The position numbers and the translations under genes are program-made. Positions 43,132 to 51,853 of a DNA stretch of 64,000 nt are shown piece after piece. This DNA is from Candidatus Jettenia caeni (GTDB lineage Bacteria; Planctomycetota; Brocadiia; Brocadiales; Brocadiaceae). Under the pieces are notes generated by a model. That model had not been told where the DNA came from, searched no databases, and saw only the letters and a program-made list of their open reading frames with translations. The stretch's first letter is position 1. Every line of letters begins with the position of its first letter. The DNA is taken from positions 930,401-994,400 of the forward strand of contig BAFH01000003.1 in the NCBI GenBank assembly GCA_000296795.1, read 5' to 3'.

Positions 43132-43398
43132 ATGGATGATCAGAAATTCCATGAAAAATTGTTAAATTTAATTGAAGAAATTAAAAGATTTCCAGAGATA
43201 AAGCGCGAGAGTTTAGAGATGTTGACAGGTGAACTTGGTAAGAAGTATGAGGATCTCAAGCTTAGTTTAATGGTATTACAGGATTCACTCGATTCGTTGC
43301 GGCTGAACGTACAGTACCTGCTCTTTGATTTAGACATGACGAAAAAGGAGAATACAGCCTTAAGAAAAAAACTGGAAGAACAGGGAAATAATAAGTAA
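43132..43398 (+). CDS. Small coiled-coil protein, unknown
   Basis: The 88-residue protein starts at ATG 43132 (CGGAGG 8 bp upstream). It is almost all charged heptads: DQKFHEKLLNLIEEIKRFPE, then KKYEDLKLSLMVLQDSLDSL, and ends KENTALRKKLEEQ. Predicted to be a parallel coiled coil. No family recognised. It is the first gene of a same-strand set with the nucleotidyltransferase-like and TPM genes. Confidence 0.6.
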   Translation: MDDQKFHEKLLNLIEEIKRFPEIKRESLEMLTGELGKKYEDLKLSLMVLQDSLDSLRLNVQYLLFDLDMTKKENTALRKKLEEQGNNK

Positions 43399-43435
43399 TT
43401 CCTCCCAAATTCCTTATTGAAGATAACATAATAAC

Positions 43436-44191
43436 ATGGAAAGTTTTGTATTATCCAATATGCCCGTAGAAGCACAAAAGGTTATAGAACCTTTCTTCCA
43501 GGATATCTTATCGCATGGTAAAGAGAATATTATTTCGGTATATGTCATTGGAAGCGCTGTAACAAGAGATTTCCATACAAAATATTCTGATATTAATACG
43601 CTCATTGTCGTAAAAGAGATTAAGATTTCATTTTTCGATTTTATTTCGACGTTAGGAAAGCGTTATGGTAAAAAGAAGATACGCGCCCCTTTCGTTATGA
43701 CTTTAGATTATATCAACAGATCATTACAGGAGTTTCCATTAGAATTCCTGGAGATGAAATTGATACATCAACGGGTGTACGGAGATGATGTCTTAAAAGA
43801 TATAAAGATTGAAAAGGCCCATGTTCGACTCGAATGCGAACGGGAATTGAAAGGCAGGTTGCAGAATCTCTGTCAGGGTTATATAAGAGCAATGGGCAAT
43901 AAAACGGTCTTGACAGACTTGTTTGTAGGTTCAGTTTCTGGTTATTTTCCCGTCTTTCATGGGATACTCTTCCTGTATGACCATAAACCGCTTAAAGCAA
44001 AAAGCGACGTTCTTTGCGCTTTAGAAAAGTATCTTGACATCGATACAGGCATCTTCACAAAACTCCTGGAAATGAAGTCAAATAATATCTATCCTCCTGT
44101 TGAAACCCTGAAGGTAATTTTTGAAAATCTGTATCATACATTAGATACTCTTGCGAGAAGGATAGATGAATTTAAAATTGAGCGTGTATAA
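43436..44191 (+). CDS. Nucleotidyltransferase-fold protein with degenerate active site
   Basis: The 251-residue protein has VIGSAVTRDFHTKYSDINTL at residues 37-56, the G-S-x(n)-S-D-x-D region of pol-beta-type nucleotidyltransferases. The third acidic residue is Asn (SDIN in place of SDID), so catalysis is doubtful. The C-terminal half is helical, as in minimal-nucleotidyltransferase/HEPN arrangements, but a HEPN R-x4-H motif was not found. Substrate unknown. It overlaps the next gene by 26 bp. Confidence 0.6.
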   Translation: MESFVLSNMPVEAQKVIEPFFQDILSHGKENIISVYVIGSAVTRDFHTKYSDINTLIVVKEIKISFFDFISTLGKRYGKKKIRAPFVMTLDYINRSLQEFPLEFLEMKLIHQRVYGDDVLKDIKIEKAHVRLECERELKGRLQNLCQGYIRAMGNKTVLTDLFVGSVSGYFPVFHGILFLYDHKPLKAKSDVLCALEKYLDIDTGIFTKLLEMKSNNIYPPVETLKVIFENLYHTLDTLARRIDEFKIERV

Positions 44192-44960
44192 AAGGCGTTT
44201 TTACCTGTATCCGGGATTATTGGTATTTTTCCTGTGTCTTTGTTCAATCGTACAGGCACAGGGATTGCTTCCGGTTCCTAAGAGGTATGTGGAAGATAGG
44301 GCTGGTATCGTGAGCGATACGATAGAGAGGAATCTGAACGGCTATCTTCAGGAATTAGAACAGAAGACAGGCGCACAACTTGTTGTTCTTACGATTCATA
44401 CAACGGGCGATATCCCCATCGAAACTTACGCAATAGAACTTGCAACAAAATGGAAGCTGGGGCAGAAGGGAAAAGATAATGGAGCCCTTGTTGTTATAGC
44501 AAAGGATGACCGTGCTTACAGGATTGAGGTTGGATATGGACTTGAGGGCACATTGCCGGATAGCTTTTGTGGTACGGTTGGAAGGACGTATTTTGTACCT
44601 AATTTCCGGAAGGGAAACTACGGCGAAGGCATATACCAGGGTGTGGTTATTATGGTTCATAAGGTTGCAGAAGAACACGGATTACAGATCACGGGAATGC
44701 CAAATATTGCTGAATTAAGAAAAAAGGCAAGGGGACGTGAAAATCCGCTTTTTTCACTCGTATTTCTGCTTATTCTCTTGCCATTTATTTTGAGTTATTT
44801 CTTTAACAGACGACAAAACTGGTGGGGCGGTCCTCCCATTATCTTTGGTGGCCGGGGAGGATTTGGTTCACACGGATCTGGTGGATTCGGAGGCTTTGGC
44901 AGTTTTGGCGGTGGTGGAGGTGGCTCATTCGGTGGTGGAGGGGCATCAGGACGTTGGTAA
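44166..44960 (+). CDS. TPM-domain (YgcG) membrane protein
   Basis: The 264-residue protein has a signal/anchor, a TPM domain (about residues 40-170; VEDRAGIVSDTIERNLNGYL, IAKDDRAYRIEVGYGLEGTL), one transmembrane helix (SLVFLLILLPFILSYFF) and a Gly/Phe/Ser-rich tail of about 45 residues (FGSFGGGGGGSFGGGG), typical of YgcG proteins. These pair with LemA; a lemA gene follows 115 bp on. ATG 44166 overlaps the previous gene; a GTG at 44184 is possible. Function in envelope maintenance is not established. Confidence 0.85.
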   Translation: MNLKLSVYKRRFYLYPGLLVFFLCLCSIVQAQGLLPVPKRYVEDRAGIVSDTIERNLNGYLQELEQKTGAQLVVLTIHTTGDIPIETYAIELATKWKLGQKGKDNGALVVIAKDDRAYRIEVGYGLEGTLPDSFCGTVGRTYFVPNFRKGNYGEGIYQGVVIMVHKVAEEHGLQITGMPNIAELRKKARGRENPLFSLVFLLILLPFILSYFFNRRQNWWGGPPIIFGGRGGFGSHGSGGFGGFGSFGGGGGGSFGGGGASGRW

Positions 44961-45074
44961 TGGATGGTAATCTAGATTAGAAAACAAGTTTTAACTTTGA
45001 TTTGCTCAGACTTCTACTGCTTTTTAGATTAACGCCTATAGGTAGTAGGAGTAAGGGCAAGCAGAAAGGAAACT

Positions 45075-45638
45075 ATGAGAAAGATATTACCCGTTATCGC
45101 AATTCTGGTATTTTTAGGCGTTATCTTTGGTGTCTGGTATGTCAAGGGATACAACAAGGTCGTTAATCTGCATGAGAATGTTAAAAACGCCTGGTCTCAA
45201 GTTGATACACAGCTTAAGAGACGATACGATCTTATCCCTAACCTCGTAGAGACAGTAAAAGGTTATGCTACCCACGAGAAAGAAATATTTGAGAATCTTG
45301 CTGAGGCAAGAAAAGGTTATTTTACTGCTCCGACAGTAGAAAAAAAAGCTGAGGCTGCAACACAGATTGAAGGATTTCTATCCCGCCTGCTTGCATTTCG
45401 TGAAACATACCCTGATTTGAAGGCAAACGAATCATTTCTTAAGCTGCAGGACACCTTAGAAGGCAGTGAAAATCGCATTTCCGTAGAACGCAAGAGATAC
45501 AATGACGCTGTTAGAGAATTTAATACTTATACAAAGAGCTTCTTCGGTCGCTTCTTTGCTGCTCGCCTTGGAGTACCTGAGGCAAAATATTTTGAAGTCG
45601 CCGAAATTGAGAAAGAGGCGCCAAAGGTAAAATTTTAA
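45075..45638 (+). CDS. lemA: LemA family protein
   Basis: The 187-residue protein has an N-terminal membrane segment (VIAILVFLGVIFGVWYVKG) and the LemA core: LHENVKNAWSQVDTQLKRRY, DLIPNLVETVKGYATHEK and KRYNDAVREFNTYTKSFFG. LemA proteins are helical, membrane-bound and often beside TPM proteins, as here. The role is not established. The pair is probably co-transcribed with the upstream genes. Confidence 0.9.
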   Translation: MRKILPVIAILVFLGVIFGVWYVKGYNKVVNLHENVKNAWSQVDTQLKRRYDLIPNLVETVKGYATHEKEIFENLAEARKGYFTAPTVEKKAEAATQIEGFLSRLLAFRETYPDLKANESFLKLQDTLEGSENRISVERKRYNDAVREFNTYTKSFFGRFFAARLGVPEAKYFEVAEIEKEAPKVKF

Positions 45639-45841
45639 GATCACGCCTTTCAGAAACCTTATATCCTACATACTTGCAACACTCAATGTAAACTGATATT
45701 CGAGTATTTATACAAATACTTATGTTCAGGTACTCATAGTTGAGAAGTACATTGGCACTGGATTTGTAATTACTTAAAATAGTGTAATTCATAAATCATG
45801 ATTTTTTGCAGGAAACGAAGAGGAGGCGTTCAAGGATAGAT

Positions 45842-47155
45842 ATGAGACCAAGATATATTCTTTTTATGTTGGTACTTACCTTTATTTTTATGCAATTAAC
45901 CGCGCCTTCTTTTGCACAAGAGACTACCATTAATGCCATTCCTCTTCCCATAGGTTCAGGGGCAAGGGCCTTGGGGCAGGGAGGCGCCTTTATTGCTGTT
46001 GCCGACGATGCAACAGCCGCTTCATGGAACCCCGGCGCATTGACACAATTAGAAAGGCCGGAGCTTTCTGTCGTGGGCTCTTTTTTATCAACACATCAGG
46101 ATTTTGATCCGGGGGATACTGGTTTCTCATTAGGGGATGAAGATGTGTCCCGTAGTGATTTAAATTACTTCAGCATAGCTTATCCATTCAAAGTCTTTGG
46201 GAAAAATCTGGTTGCTGCCTTAAGCTATCAGCAGAAATTTGATTTCCACATGAAAATAGATTTTGATCAAACGCTTGTAAACCCGCTCGATCAATCAATT
46301 ACGCAACAAGAAATCGATTTCGAGTCAAAAGGCGGAGTAGGCGCGTTGACCCCTGCTGTCTCTATGCTTGTTCTACCGAAATTATCCATAGGCGTAGCTG
46401 TTAATTTCTATACCGATGAATTTTTTGGTAACTTTGCATGGAAAGAAAAAACACAAGTAATAGTAGCAAATCCAGAATCCATAGATACAATTGATGCTAA
46501 TTCAACATTTAAAAACTTTCAGGCGGTCAATGTGACAACAGGTTTGCTCCTGGATATATGGGAGAAAGAAGATAAACGTCTTACCTTTGGCGCCGTTTAC
46601 CATACCCCATACAGAGCGACGGTAGATCGCGTTACTGATAATGTATTTATTATTTCTTCGGAAAGATTTTCAGATCACAGGAGGGAATCTTTTACGGTGG
46701 ATTATCCCATGTCTGCCGGCGCTGGTTTTGGCTTCCGTTATAACGATGCCCTGTTATTTTCCATGGATATGACGTGGACCGATTGGTCAGAGTTTGAACA
46801 AAAGAATGAAGATACGGAAGAGAAATCTCGTCCTTTGGGTGGTGTATCTACAGACAGGGAAATTGATGATACCTATGCTGTAAGATTCGGTACTGAGTAT
46901 CTCATATTCAGACAAAAGATAATTATTCCAATCCGTGGAGGAGCTTTTTACGACCCGCGTCCATCATTAGATGATCTCATTGACATATACGGCTTTAGTA
47001 TAGGAAGTGGTATTACATTCAAAAGATTGAGTATTGACGGTGCATACCAGTTCAGATGGGCAAGTGATGCTGACGGTGAGGATTTTGGTTTGACAGATAC
47101 CCATTTCGATATTACAGAACACCTCTTCCTGGCGTCCATTATTGTTTATTTTTAA
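45842..47155 (+). CDS. Outer-membrane protein, OmpP1/FadL or PorV-like
   Basis: The 437-residue product starts at 45842 (AAGGATAG upstream). It has a signal peptide (ends PSFAQ), then the FadL-like N-terminus GSGARALGQGGAFIAVADDA then TAASWNPG, and barrel strands ending VYF. Similar proteins take up hydrophobic compounds or serve as PorV-like partners. No substrate is indicated. It is followed by a PKD-domain gene on the same strand. Confidence 0.8.
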   Translation: MRPRYILFMLVLTFIFMQLTAPSFAQETTINAIPLPIGSGARALGQGGAFIAVADDATAASWNPGALTQLERPELSVVGSFLSTHQDFDPGDTGFSLGDEDVSRSDLNYFSIAYPFKVFGKNLVAALSYQQKFDFHMKIDFDQTLVNPLDQSITQQEIDFESKGGVGALTPAVSMLVLPKLSIGVAVNFYTDEFFGNFAWKEKTQVIVANPESIDTIDANSTFKNFQAVNVTTGLLLDIWEKEDKRLTFGAVYHTPYRATVDRVTDNVFIISSERFSDHRRESFTVDYPMSAGAGFGFRYNDALLFSMDMTWTDWSEFEQKNEDTEEKSRPLGGVSTDREIDDTYAVRFGTEYLIFRQKIIIPIRGGAFYDPRPSLDDLIDIYGFSIGSGITFKRLSIDGAYQFRWASDADGEDFGLTDTHFDITEHLFLASIIVYF

Positions 47156-47220
47156 TGAGAATGACCTGAGTCATAAACCCGGCTTTCCTGTAAATAAATT
47201 TTGGGAGGGAGAAATTAACT

Positions 47221-48168
47221 ATGAGAAACAAATATTTTTGTTCTTTGTTGGCGACGGTCTTATTTTTATTGGGTGGTATATCGGGTATAAACCTGAATAC
47301 CTATGGTAATTCAATTATCAAAAATATACAACCAGTAGCTAATGCCGCGGTAGGTGCGTTGGTAAAGGTTGATGATATTGTAACTCTTAATGGCATTGGA
47401 AGTACTGACGGGGATAGTGATTTTCTTATGTATACCTGGACACTTTCCTCTTTTCCAGAGGGGAGTCTATCGGTAATAGCAAATCCAAAGGCTGCGATAA
47501 CTACCTTTATTCCAGATAAAGCCGGGACTTATGAAGTAACGTTGATTGTAAACGATGGCCATGTGAACAGCAACCCCAGTATAATTAAGGTAAAAGTAGT
47601 AACGCCACAGGAAGAGGTGATACTCCTTGTAAAGAGTCTCCAAAGTCAGATTATAACCTTTAATCCGGAAGTATTTAAAATTCCTACCATGCAGAAAGAA
47701 TTCTTAAATGAATTTGATATCATAATAAAAAATATTGAAATAGGTGATTATAAGAATGCCTTAAATAAGTTAGAAAATAACATCTTACCTAAAATAGATG
47801 GTTGTAAAGTATTTGGGTTACCAGACGAGAATGATTGGATTATTGATTGTGAAGTGCAGAAATCAGTATATGAAGCTACTGAAGAATTAAATGATAAAAT
47901 TTTATACATAGTCTGGGCACCGGGAGGTATAACAGGATTTGTATATATGTCTGGGACAAAAACAGGCATTTATAAGGCAAAAGTTACTATAACGAAAGGC
48001 ACGTTTACTGGCCGCTATGATGAGACAAACTCAAGTGGTAAATACGAATTAACATCATTACCGCCCAATACATACAGCCTCAAGGCAACAGCCCCTGGTC
48101 GCAACGTAAAATATGGAACTGCAACGGTATATTCCGGTAAATACACAATTCTAAATTTTTCTTTATAA
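47221..48168 (+). CDS. Secreted PKD-like/carboxypeptidase-regulatory domain protein
   Basis: The 315-residue protein has a signal sequence (residues 5-28), a PKD/Ig-like domain (about 37-130: DDIVTLNGIGSTDGDSDFLM, PDKAGTYEVTLIVNDGH), a helical linker (140-200) and a C-terminal beta-sandwich (about 235-315: GTFTGRYDETNSSGKYELTS, LPPNTYSLKATAPG) like CarboxypepD_reg. Such domains are surface or cell-envelope adhesins or scaffolds. GGGAGGG precedes the start. Terminator follows at 48303-48340. Confidence 0.65.
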   Translation: MRNKYFCSLLATVLFLLGGISGINLNTYGNSIIKNIQPVANAAVGALVKVDDIVTLNGIGSTDGDSDFLMYTWTLSSFPEGSLSVIANPKAAITTFIPDKAGTYEVTLIVNDGHVNSNPSIIKVKVVTPQEEVILLVKSLQSQIITFNPEVFKIPTMQKEFLNEFDIIIKNIEIGDYKNALNKLENNILPKIDGCKVFGLPDENDWIIDCEVQKSVYEATEELNDKILYIVWAPGGITGFVYMSGTKTGIYKAKVTITKGTFTGRYDETNSSGKYELTSLPPNTYSLKATAPGRNVKYGTATVYSGKYTILNFSL

Positions 48169-48302
48169 AAAAATAACTGAGTCCTGGTGTAAATCTTACA
48201 TGAAATAACGTGAATTTGCGGAGAGATGTGCCGATAGTGGTTTAATTTTGCATAACATAGTAAAGATACCCATTACAATTATGGTTGACCCTTGCAATAA
48301 AT

Positions 48303-48340
48303 AAAAAAGCCCATGATGGTAAACATCATGGGCTTTTTTT
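48303..48340. terminator. Bidirectional rho-independent terminator
   Basis: GCCCATGATG (48309-48318) pairs with CATCATGGGC (48324-48333) around GTAAA. It is flanked by A6 on the left and T7 on the right, so it can end both the PKD gene (+) and the HAO-like operon (-). Confidence 0.92.
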
Positions 48341-48372
48341 AACTAAGGTAACGTAAAACTTTTATAAAACCA

Positions 48373-49986
48373 CTATTTCATAGCAGCTTTTTCGATACCA
48401 GCCTCTCTTCGTAAACGGGCAGCCTCTGCCTGTATTTTGGTAAACTCCATCATCATAGGTGCTTGACCCCACCACCAGGAAACGTCCTGCTGGGCGTGTG
48501 CTGTTCCCTTGTAACCCTGCAGTTTGTACCAGAACCATAACCTGTTGTACATATTCTCGATGGTGGATGGATTATCTTGTTGTTGTAAGAACATACCATA
48601 AACACCGAGAATAGGACCAACTACAGGGAACTTACCTTTCAGAGTCTTAAAGGCATTGTAAACAGGCTCGCCAAGGAATGCCGGACTGAGCATCTTTTCA
48701 ATTCCATCGCTCAATGGGTATGGGTCCCTTTTTGAAGCATCGGGATATAAGACCCCATCAGCAATTAAGTCTTCGACTACCTTCTGTGCCTGATCTGCTA
48801 AAGTATGTGCCTGGAACATAAATTGATCTAATGATTTTAAATAGGTATCAGCAAACCGGTCGCTATGGCACTTTGCACAGACTTCTAACCAATACGATCT
48901 CTTCGCAATATTTTCTTCTGAATAGATATCGATTTTATCACCGATGATCTTAATTCCATATGGGTAATCTTTCAAGGAAGAGGTATATTCTATATTCTTT
49001 GGCGGTATTGTACCCATACGCCAGATACCTTTCATGACCGGGTTATGAATAAACCGTCCATGTTTCTCATACATATGGCAGTACTGGCATGTTGGAGTGC
49101 GATAATCCTTGCCAGGCCTTACTTCAGATAACGGTCTGGTAAAATCGAAGTGTTCTTCTTCCTGATGGTAAATTACACCATGCTTTGATTCACCATAAGA
49201 TTCTGCATCCGGATGGTCCGGACCCATGTGGCAGGTGATACAGGCTTCCGGCTGTCTGCCTTCAGCAGCGCTGAACTTATGCCTGGTATGACATACGTCA
49301 CATTTTTCTGCGCCGGAGTGGCACATATCACAACCATGCTGTCCGTAGAGGTAACCCCTTCGTGCAGCCTCTGCATACCATGGTACAATGGTGTTTGCTT
49401 CCCATGATTGAACGTGGTTAGGACGGCCTACTTCCCGTTCTCTCACGAAATCATCAAACTGTTTTCTATGACATTCTCCGCATACTTCTCCTGTTGGCAT
49501 TCTGATTTGTTTCTTTTTTGTATCGGCATGGCAATCAAAACAGTGAACCTCATCTAAAATCCTGCCTGTGTTCTTCTCGATTTCTGCTGTTCTGCTGGAA
49601 AGATAGGGGGTACTTTTAGGATTTTTATGTCCCGATTCTCTCCAATCTCTCACGACACCAGGTGTTGCCTCCTCATGGCATGTTACACACAAGTCTCTTC
49701 TTTCTTTTTCAATAAAGATAGCGTGATCAAAATTTTCCATTGGTACATAGTGCCTGTTAGGTTGCCAGTACATATCCAGCATCTGTGGCTTGAAATAGTC
49801 CTTAAACGGACCAGAGCCTTCGTTCATGCCAACATTATCTTTATACGTGGCCCTATACCAATCGGGCAGTCCTTCATATAAATCTGGTGGTGTGTCCTTC
49901 TTGGGGGGAGTCTGGTCAGCAGCCCACGCCAGAGAAGTAAACGCCAATGTTGCAGACAAACATATGCCTAACCCTAATTTTTTCAT
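48373..49986 (-). CDS. Octaheme cytochrome c of the hydroxylamine oxidoreductase family
   Basis: The 537-residue product has a signal peptide (ends LAWAA) and eight CxxCH motifs, first cysteines at residues 100, 149, 169, 219, 229, 249, 300 and 370. This is the HAO spacing, with heme 4 (the P460 position) at CDMCH. The catalytic Asp-His pair is kept as GPDH (residues 255-258). Near the C-terminus the P460-tyrosine region appears as DVSWWWG (501-507), so the cross-linking Tyr may be missing; that needs an alignment. Anammox bacteria have about ten HAO paralogues; those without the Tyr are thought to reduce nitrite. It follows a diheme cytochrome gene by 33 bp, like the kustc0457/0458 pair of Kuenenia. 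Confidence 0.92.
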   Translation of the reverse strand: MKKLGLGICLSATLAFTSLAWAADQTPPKKDTPPDLYEGLPDWYRATYKDNVGMNEGSGPFKDYFKPQMLDMYWQPNRHYVPMENFDHAIFIEKERRDLCVTCHEEATPGVVRDWRESGHKNPKSTPYLSSRTAEIEKNTGRILDEVHCFDCHADTKKKQIRMPTGEVCGECHRKQFDDFVREREVGRPNHVQSWEANTIVPWYAEAARRGYLYGQHGCDMCHSGAEKCDVCHTRHKFSAAEGRQPEACITCHMGPDHPDAESYGESKHGVIYHQEEEHFDFTRPLSEVRPGKDYRTPTCQYCHMYEKHGRFIHNPVMKGIWRMGTIPPKNIEYTSSLKDYPYGIKIIGDKIDIYSEENIAKRSYWLEVCAKCHSDRFADTYLKSLDQFMFQAHTLADQAQKVVEDLIADGVLYPDASKRDPYPLSDGIEKMLSPAFLGEPVYNAFKTLKGKFPVVGPILGVYGMFLQQQDNPSTIENMYNRLWFWYKLQGYKGTAHAQQDVSWWWGQAPMMMEFTKIQAEAARLRREAGIEKAAMK

Positions 49987-50019
49987 CTCTTTACCTCCCT
50001 ATGATCAACATATTAAATG

Positions 50020-50817
50020 TTATTTACATTCTTTATTTTTATGATTTTCCTCTGGTTTTACGAGTGACATTACGTAGTGGGTTAAATACCACCTTTGTTC
50101 GTCTGTAAGCTCCTTGGCAAAAGATGGCATAGGAGTGCCATTCAATCCGGTAGTAAATCTGAGATATATATCTGTGGATGAATTTCCACCCTTGAATTTT
50201 CCCGTAGTAAAATCAAAAGGTTTTATGGGAAATCCAAAATCATCCTCTTGTTCTGCTGCGCTGGGGCCATCACCACGCCCTTCAACACCATGACACTTCC
50301 AGCATTCTAACTTTTCCTCATAAATCTTTTTTCCCTCTGCAATAGTCCTTTCTGTCGGCCTTACCTCTAATCCGACATTCACAGGTGCATCTGGTTGTCT
50401 GAATTCAAATGCCTCTGAGAAACTCTTTAAAACCGGAATTACTGAGGCACGCTCTTCTTCAGATAAAATATCCCAGGGGATCATCGTCGAATTCGGTACT
50501 CCAAAGGAAATCGTTCTATAGATATCATTATCTGTAGGGAGTGAACCGCTGGGGGTTGTTCTAAATTTATAAGCTCCTCGGGTAAAATCACGTGGTTTTG
50601 GAAGCATGGATCTTGCCAAAGGTCCATCCCCATGCCCTTCTTCACCGTGACAGGCGCTACAATATTTCTTGTAGGTATTTTTACCCAATTCTGTGACCTC
50701 TGTTGGTATAGTAACTGCTTTAGCAGTAGTCGGTGCAATATTTAGCGCCAGCGCTATACTTGCCACTGCCGTAGTGCTCCATAAGCCAACCTTATCCAAT
50801 AAAACCTTAGGTCTCAT
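50020..50817 (-). CDS. Diheme class I-type cytochrome c
   Basis: The 265-residue protein has an N-terminal signal/anchor (WSTTAVASIALALNIAPTTA) and two cytochrome c domains, each with CxxCH (CSACHGEEGHGDG and CWKCHGVEGRGDG) and a later Met-containing segment (PNSTMIPW; LNGTPMPSF). It is likely the electron partner of the octaheme protein encoded next on the same strand. Both hemes are probably His/Met-ligated. The C-terminus ends in a Lys-rich tail (NHKNKECK). Confidence 0.9.
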   Translation of the reverse strand: MRPKVLLDKVGLWSTTAVASIALALNIAPTTAKAVTIPTEVTELGKNTYKKYCSACHGEEGHGDGPLARSMLPKPRDFTRGAYKFRTTPSGSLPTDNDIYRTISFGVPNSTMIPWDILSEEERASVIPVLKSFSEAFEFRQPDAPVNVGLEVRPTERTIAEGKKIYEEKLECWKCHGVEGRGDGPSAAEQEDDFGFPIKPFDFTTGKFKGGNSSTDIYLRFTTGLNGTPMPSFAKELTDEQRWYLTHYVMSLVKPEENHKNKECK

Positions 50818-50902
50818 ATCTGCCCTCCTCCTTTCGATTGCATTTTACAAACCTAACTATAAATGTAACTATTTTTAACTATTACAACTCTTTACCACAT
50901 TT

Positions 50903-51640
50903 CTAATCCTGAGAATACATCAACTCTATGTTTGTAATTTCTTTGGGTTTAACCGTTACCTCCTTCTCTAGATTTCCTAACTCCTCATGCCACACTCTTA
51001 ATTTGTATATTCCGGGGGGGATGTCACAAATCTCAAAATATCCATGTTTATCTGTTATATCAAAATAGGGATTATCCAGGATGATAATCCATGCATACGA
51101 ACTCCTGTGAATATCACAAGATAATTTAATAACCTCGGAATGATCAAATCTCTTTGATATTCTCTGCTTATACGTTGTGCCAAGATTAAAGGGTTGGTTT
51201 TTAACCGATCGGGTATGTACCGTATGGAGTTCTTCATCCCCGTTTAAGATGTCTACGGTAGTTCCTTCTAAAATCGCAGTTACACGAGGGATGAAGGTAT
51301 TTTTCTGTTGATCTATAATCGGATGAATAGCTGGTATTTCTTTCTTCTTACCTTCTGTAATATCGGTAATTGAGATAACCGCATTTTTGAGGCCGCTATT
51401 GACCTTGTTTACGACAAGTTTTTCAGAAACAGTTTTGGAGACATCAGGTAGTTCCCAGCCACCTTGCAGGTTTAATGATTGCGCTGCCAAATCACCCTCA
51501 TATTTCACATTTCCCTCAATGGTGCCACCATCTACAACTTCTGTTTCGGTATAACTCTTACCGGCTACTATATCTTTTGAAGATATAATATTCCAACTTA
51601 AGAGTCCAAGTAAAACGCTAAAAGAAAGTAATTGTCTCAT
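50903..51640 (-). CDS. Secreted cupredoxin-like protein with carboxypeptidase-regulatory C-terminus
   Basis: The 245-residue protein has an N-terminal hydrophobic segment (LSFSVLLGLLSWNII), a cupredoxin-like middle (EELHTVHTRSVKNQPFNLGT; KLSCDIHRSS) with His, Cys and His in the usual order, and a C-terminal beta domain (DKHGYFEICDIPPGIYKLRV then WHEELG). The usual 'CxxHxxM' is CDIHRSSYAW, so the axial Met is absent and the copper site may be altered. It is upstream of the diheme/HAO-like genes by 85 bp, same strand. Membership in this redox operon is inferred from spacing. Confidence 0.65.
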   Translation of the reverse strand: MRQLLSFSVLLGLLSWNIISSKDIVAGKSYTETEVVDGGTIEGNVKYEGDLAAQSLNLQGGWELPDVSKTVSEKLVVNKVNSGLKNAVISITDITEGKKKEIPAIHPIIDQQKNTFIPRVTAILEGTTVDILNGDEELHTVHTRSVKNQPFNLGTTYKQRISKRFDHSEVIKLSCDIHRSSYAWIIILDNPYFDITDKHGYFEICDIPPGIYKLRVWHEELGNLEKEVTVKPKEITNIELMYSQD

Positions 51641-51853
51641 GAAACTTTGTATGCTTTTAAATACATAAATAATAATAATCCTTAGAAAGAAAACAAAAGA
51701 CGTTCCACTTGGTAATAAAAACTAAAAAAACGTAAAATATCTTCTAAGTAGTAAATTTCAGTGCCACTTAAATATTAATAAATATGTGCTTTATTATCAT
51801 GAGATTATAGATAAGAAATTTCATGGATGAAATGGTGTTTTCATAATATAATT

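Noticed and set aside
48373-49986. Calling the octaheme protein hydrazine dehydrogenase or hydroxylamine oxidase
   Set aside because: The P460 tyrosine is uncertain, and its pairing with a diheme gene favours a different HAO subgroup; family-level naming is safer.
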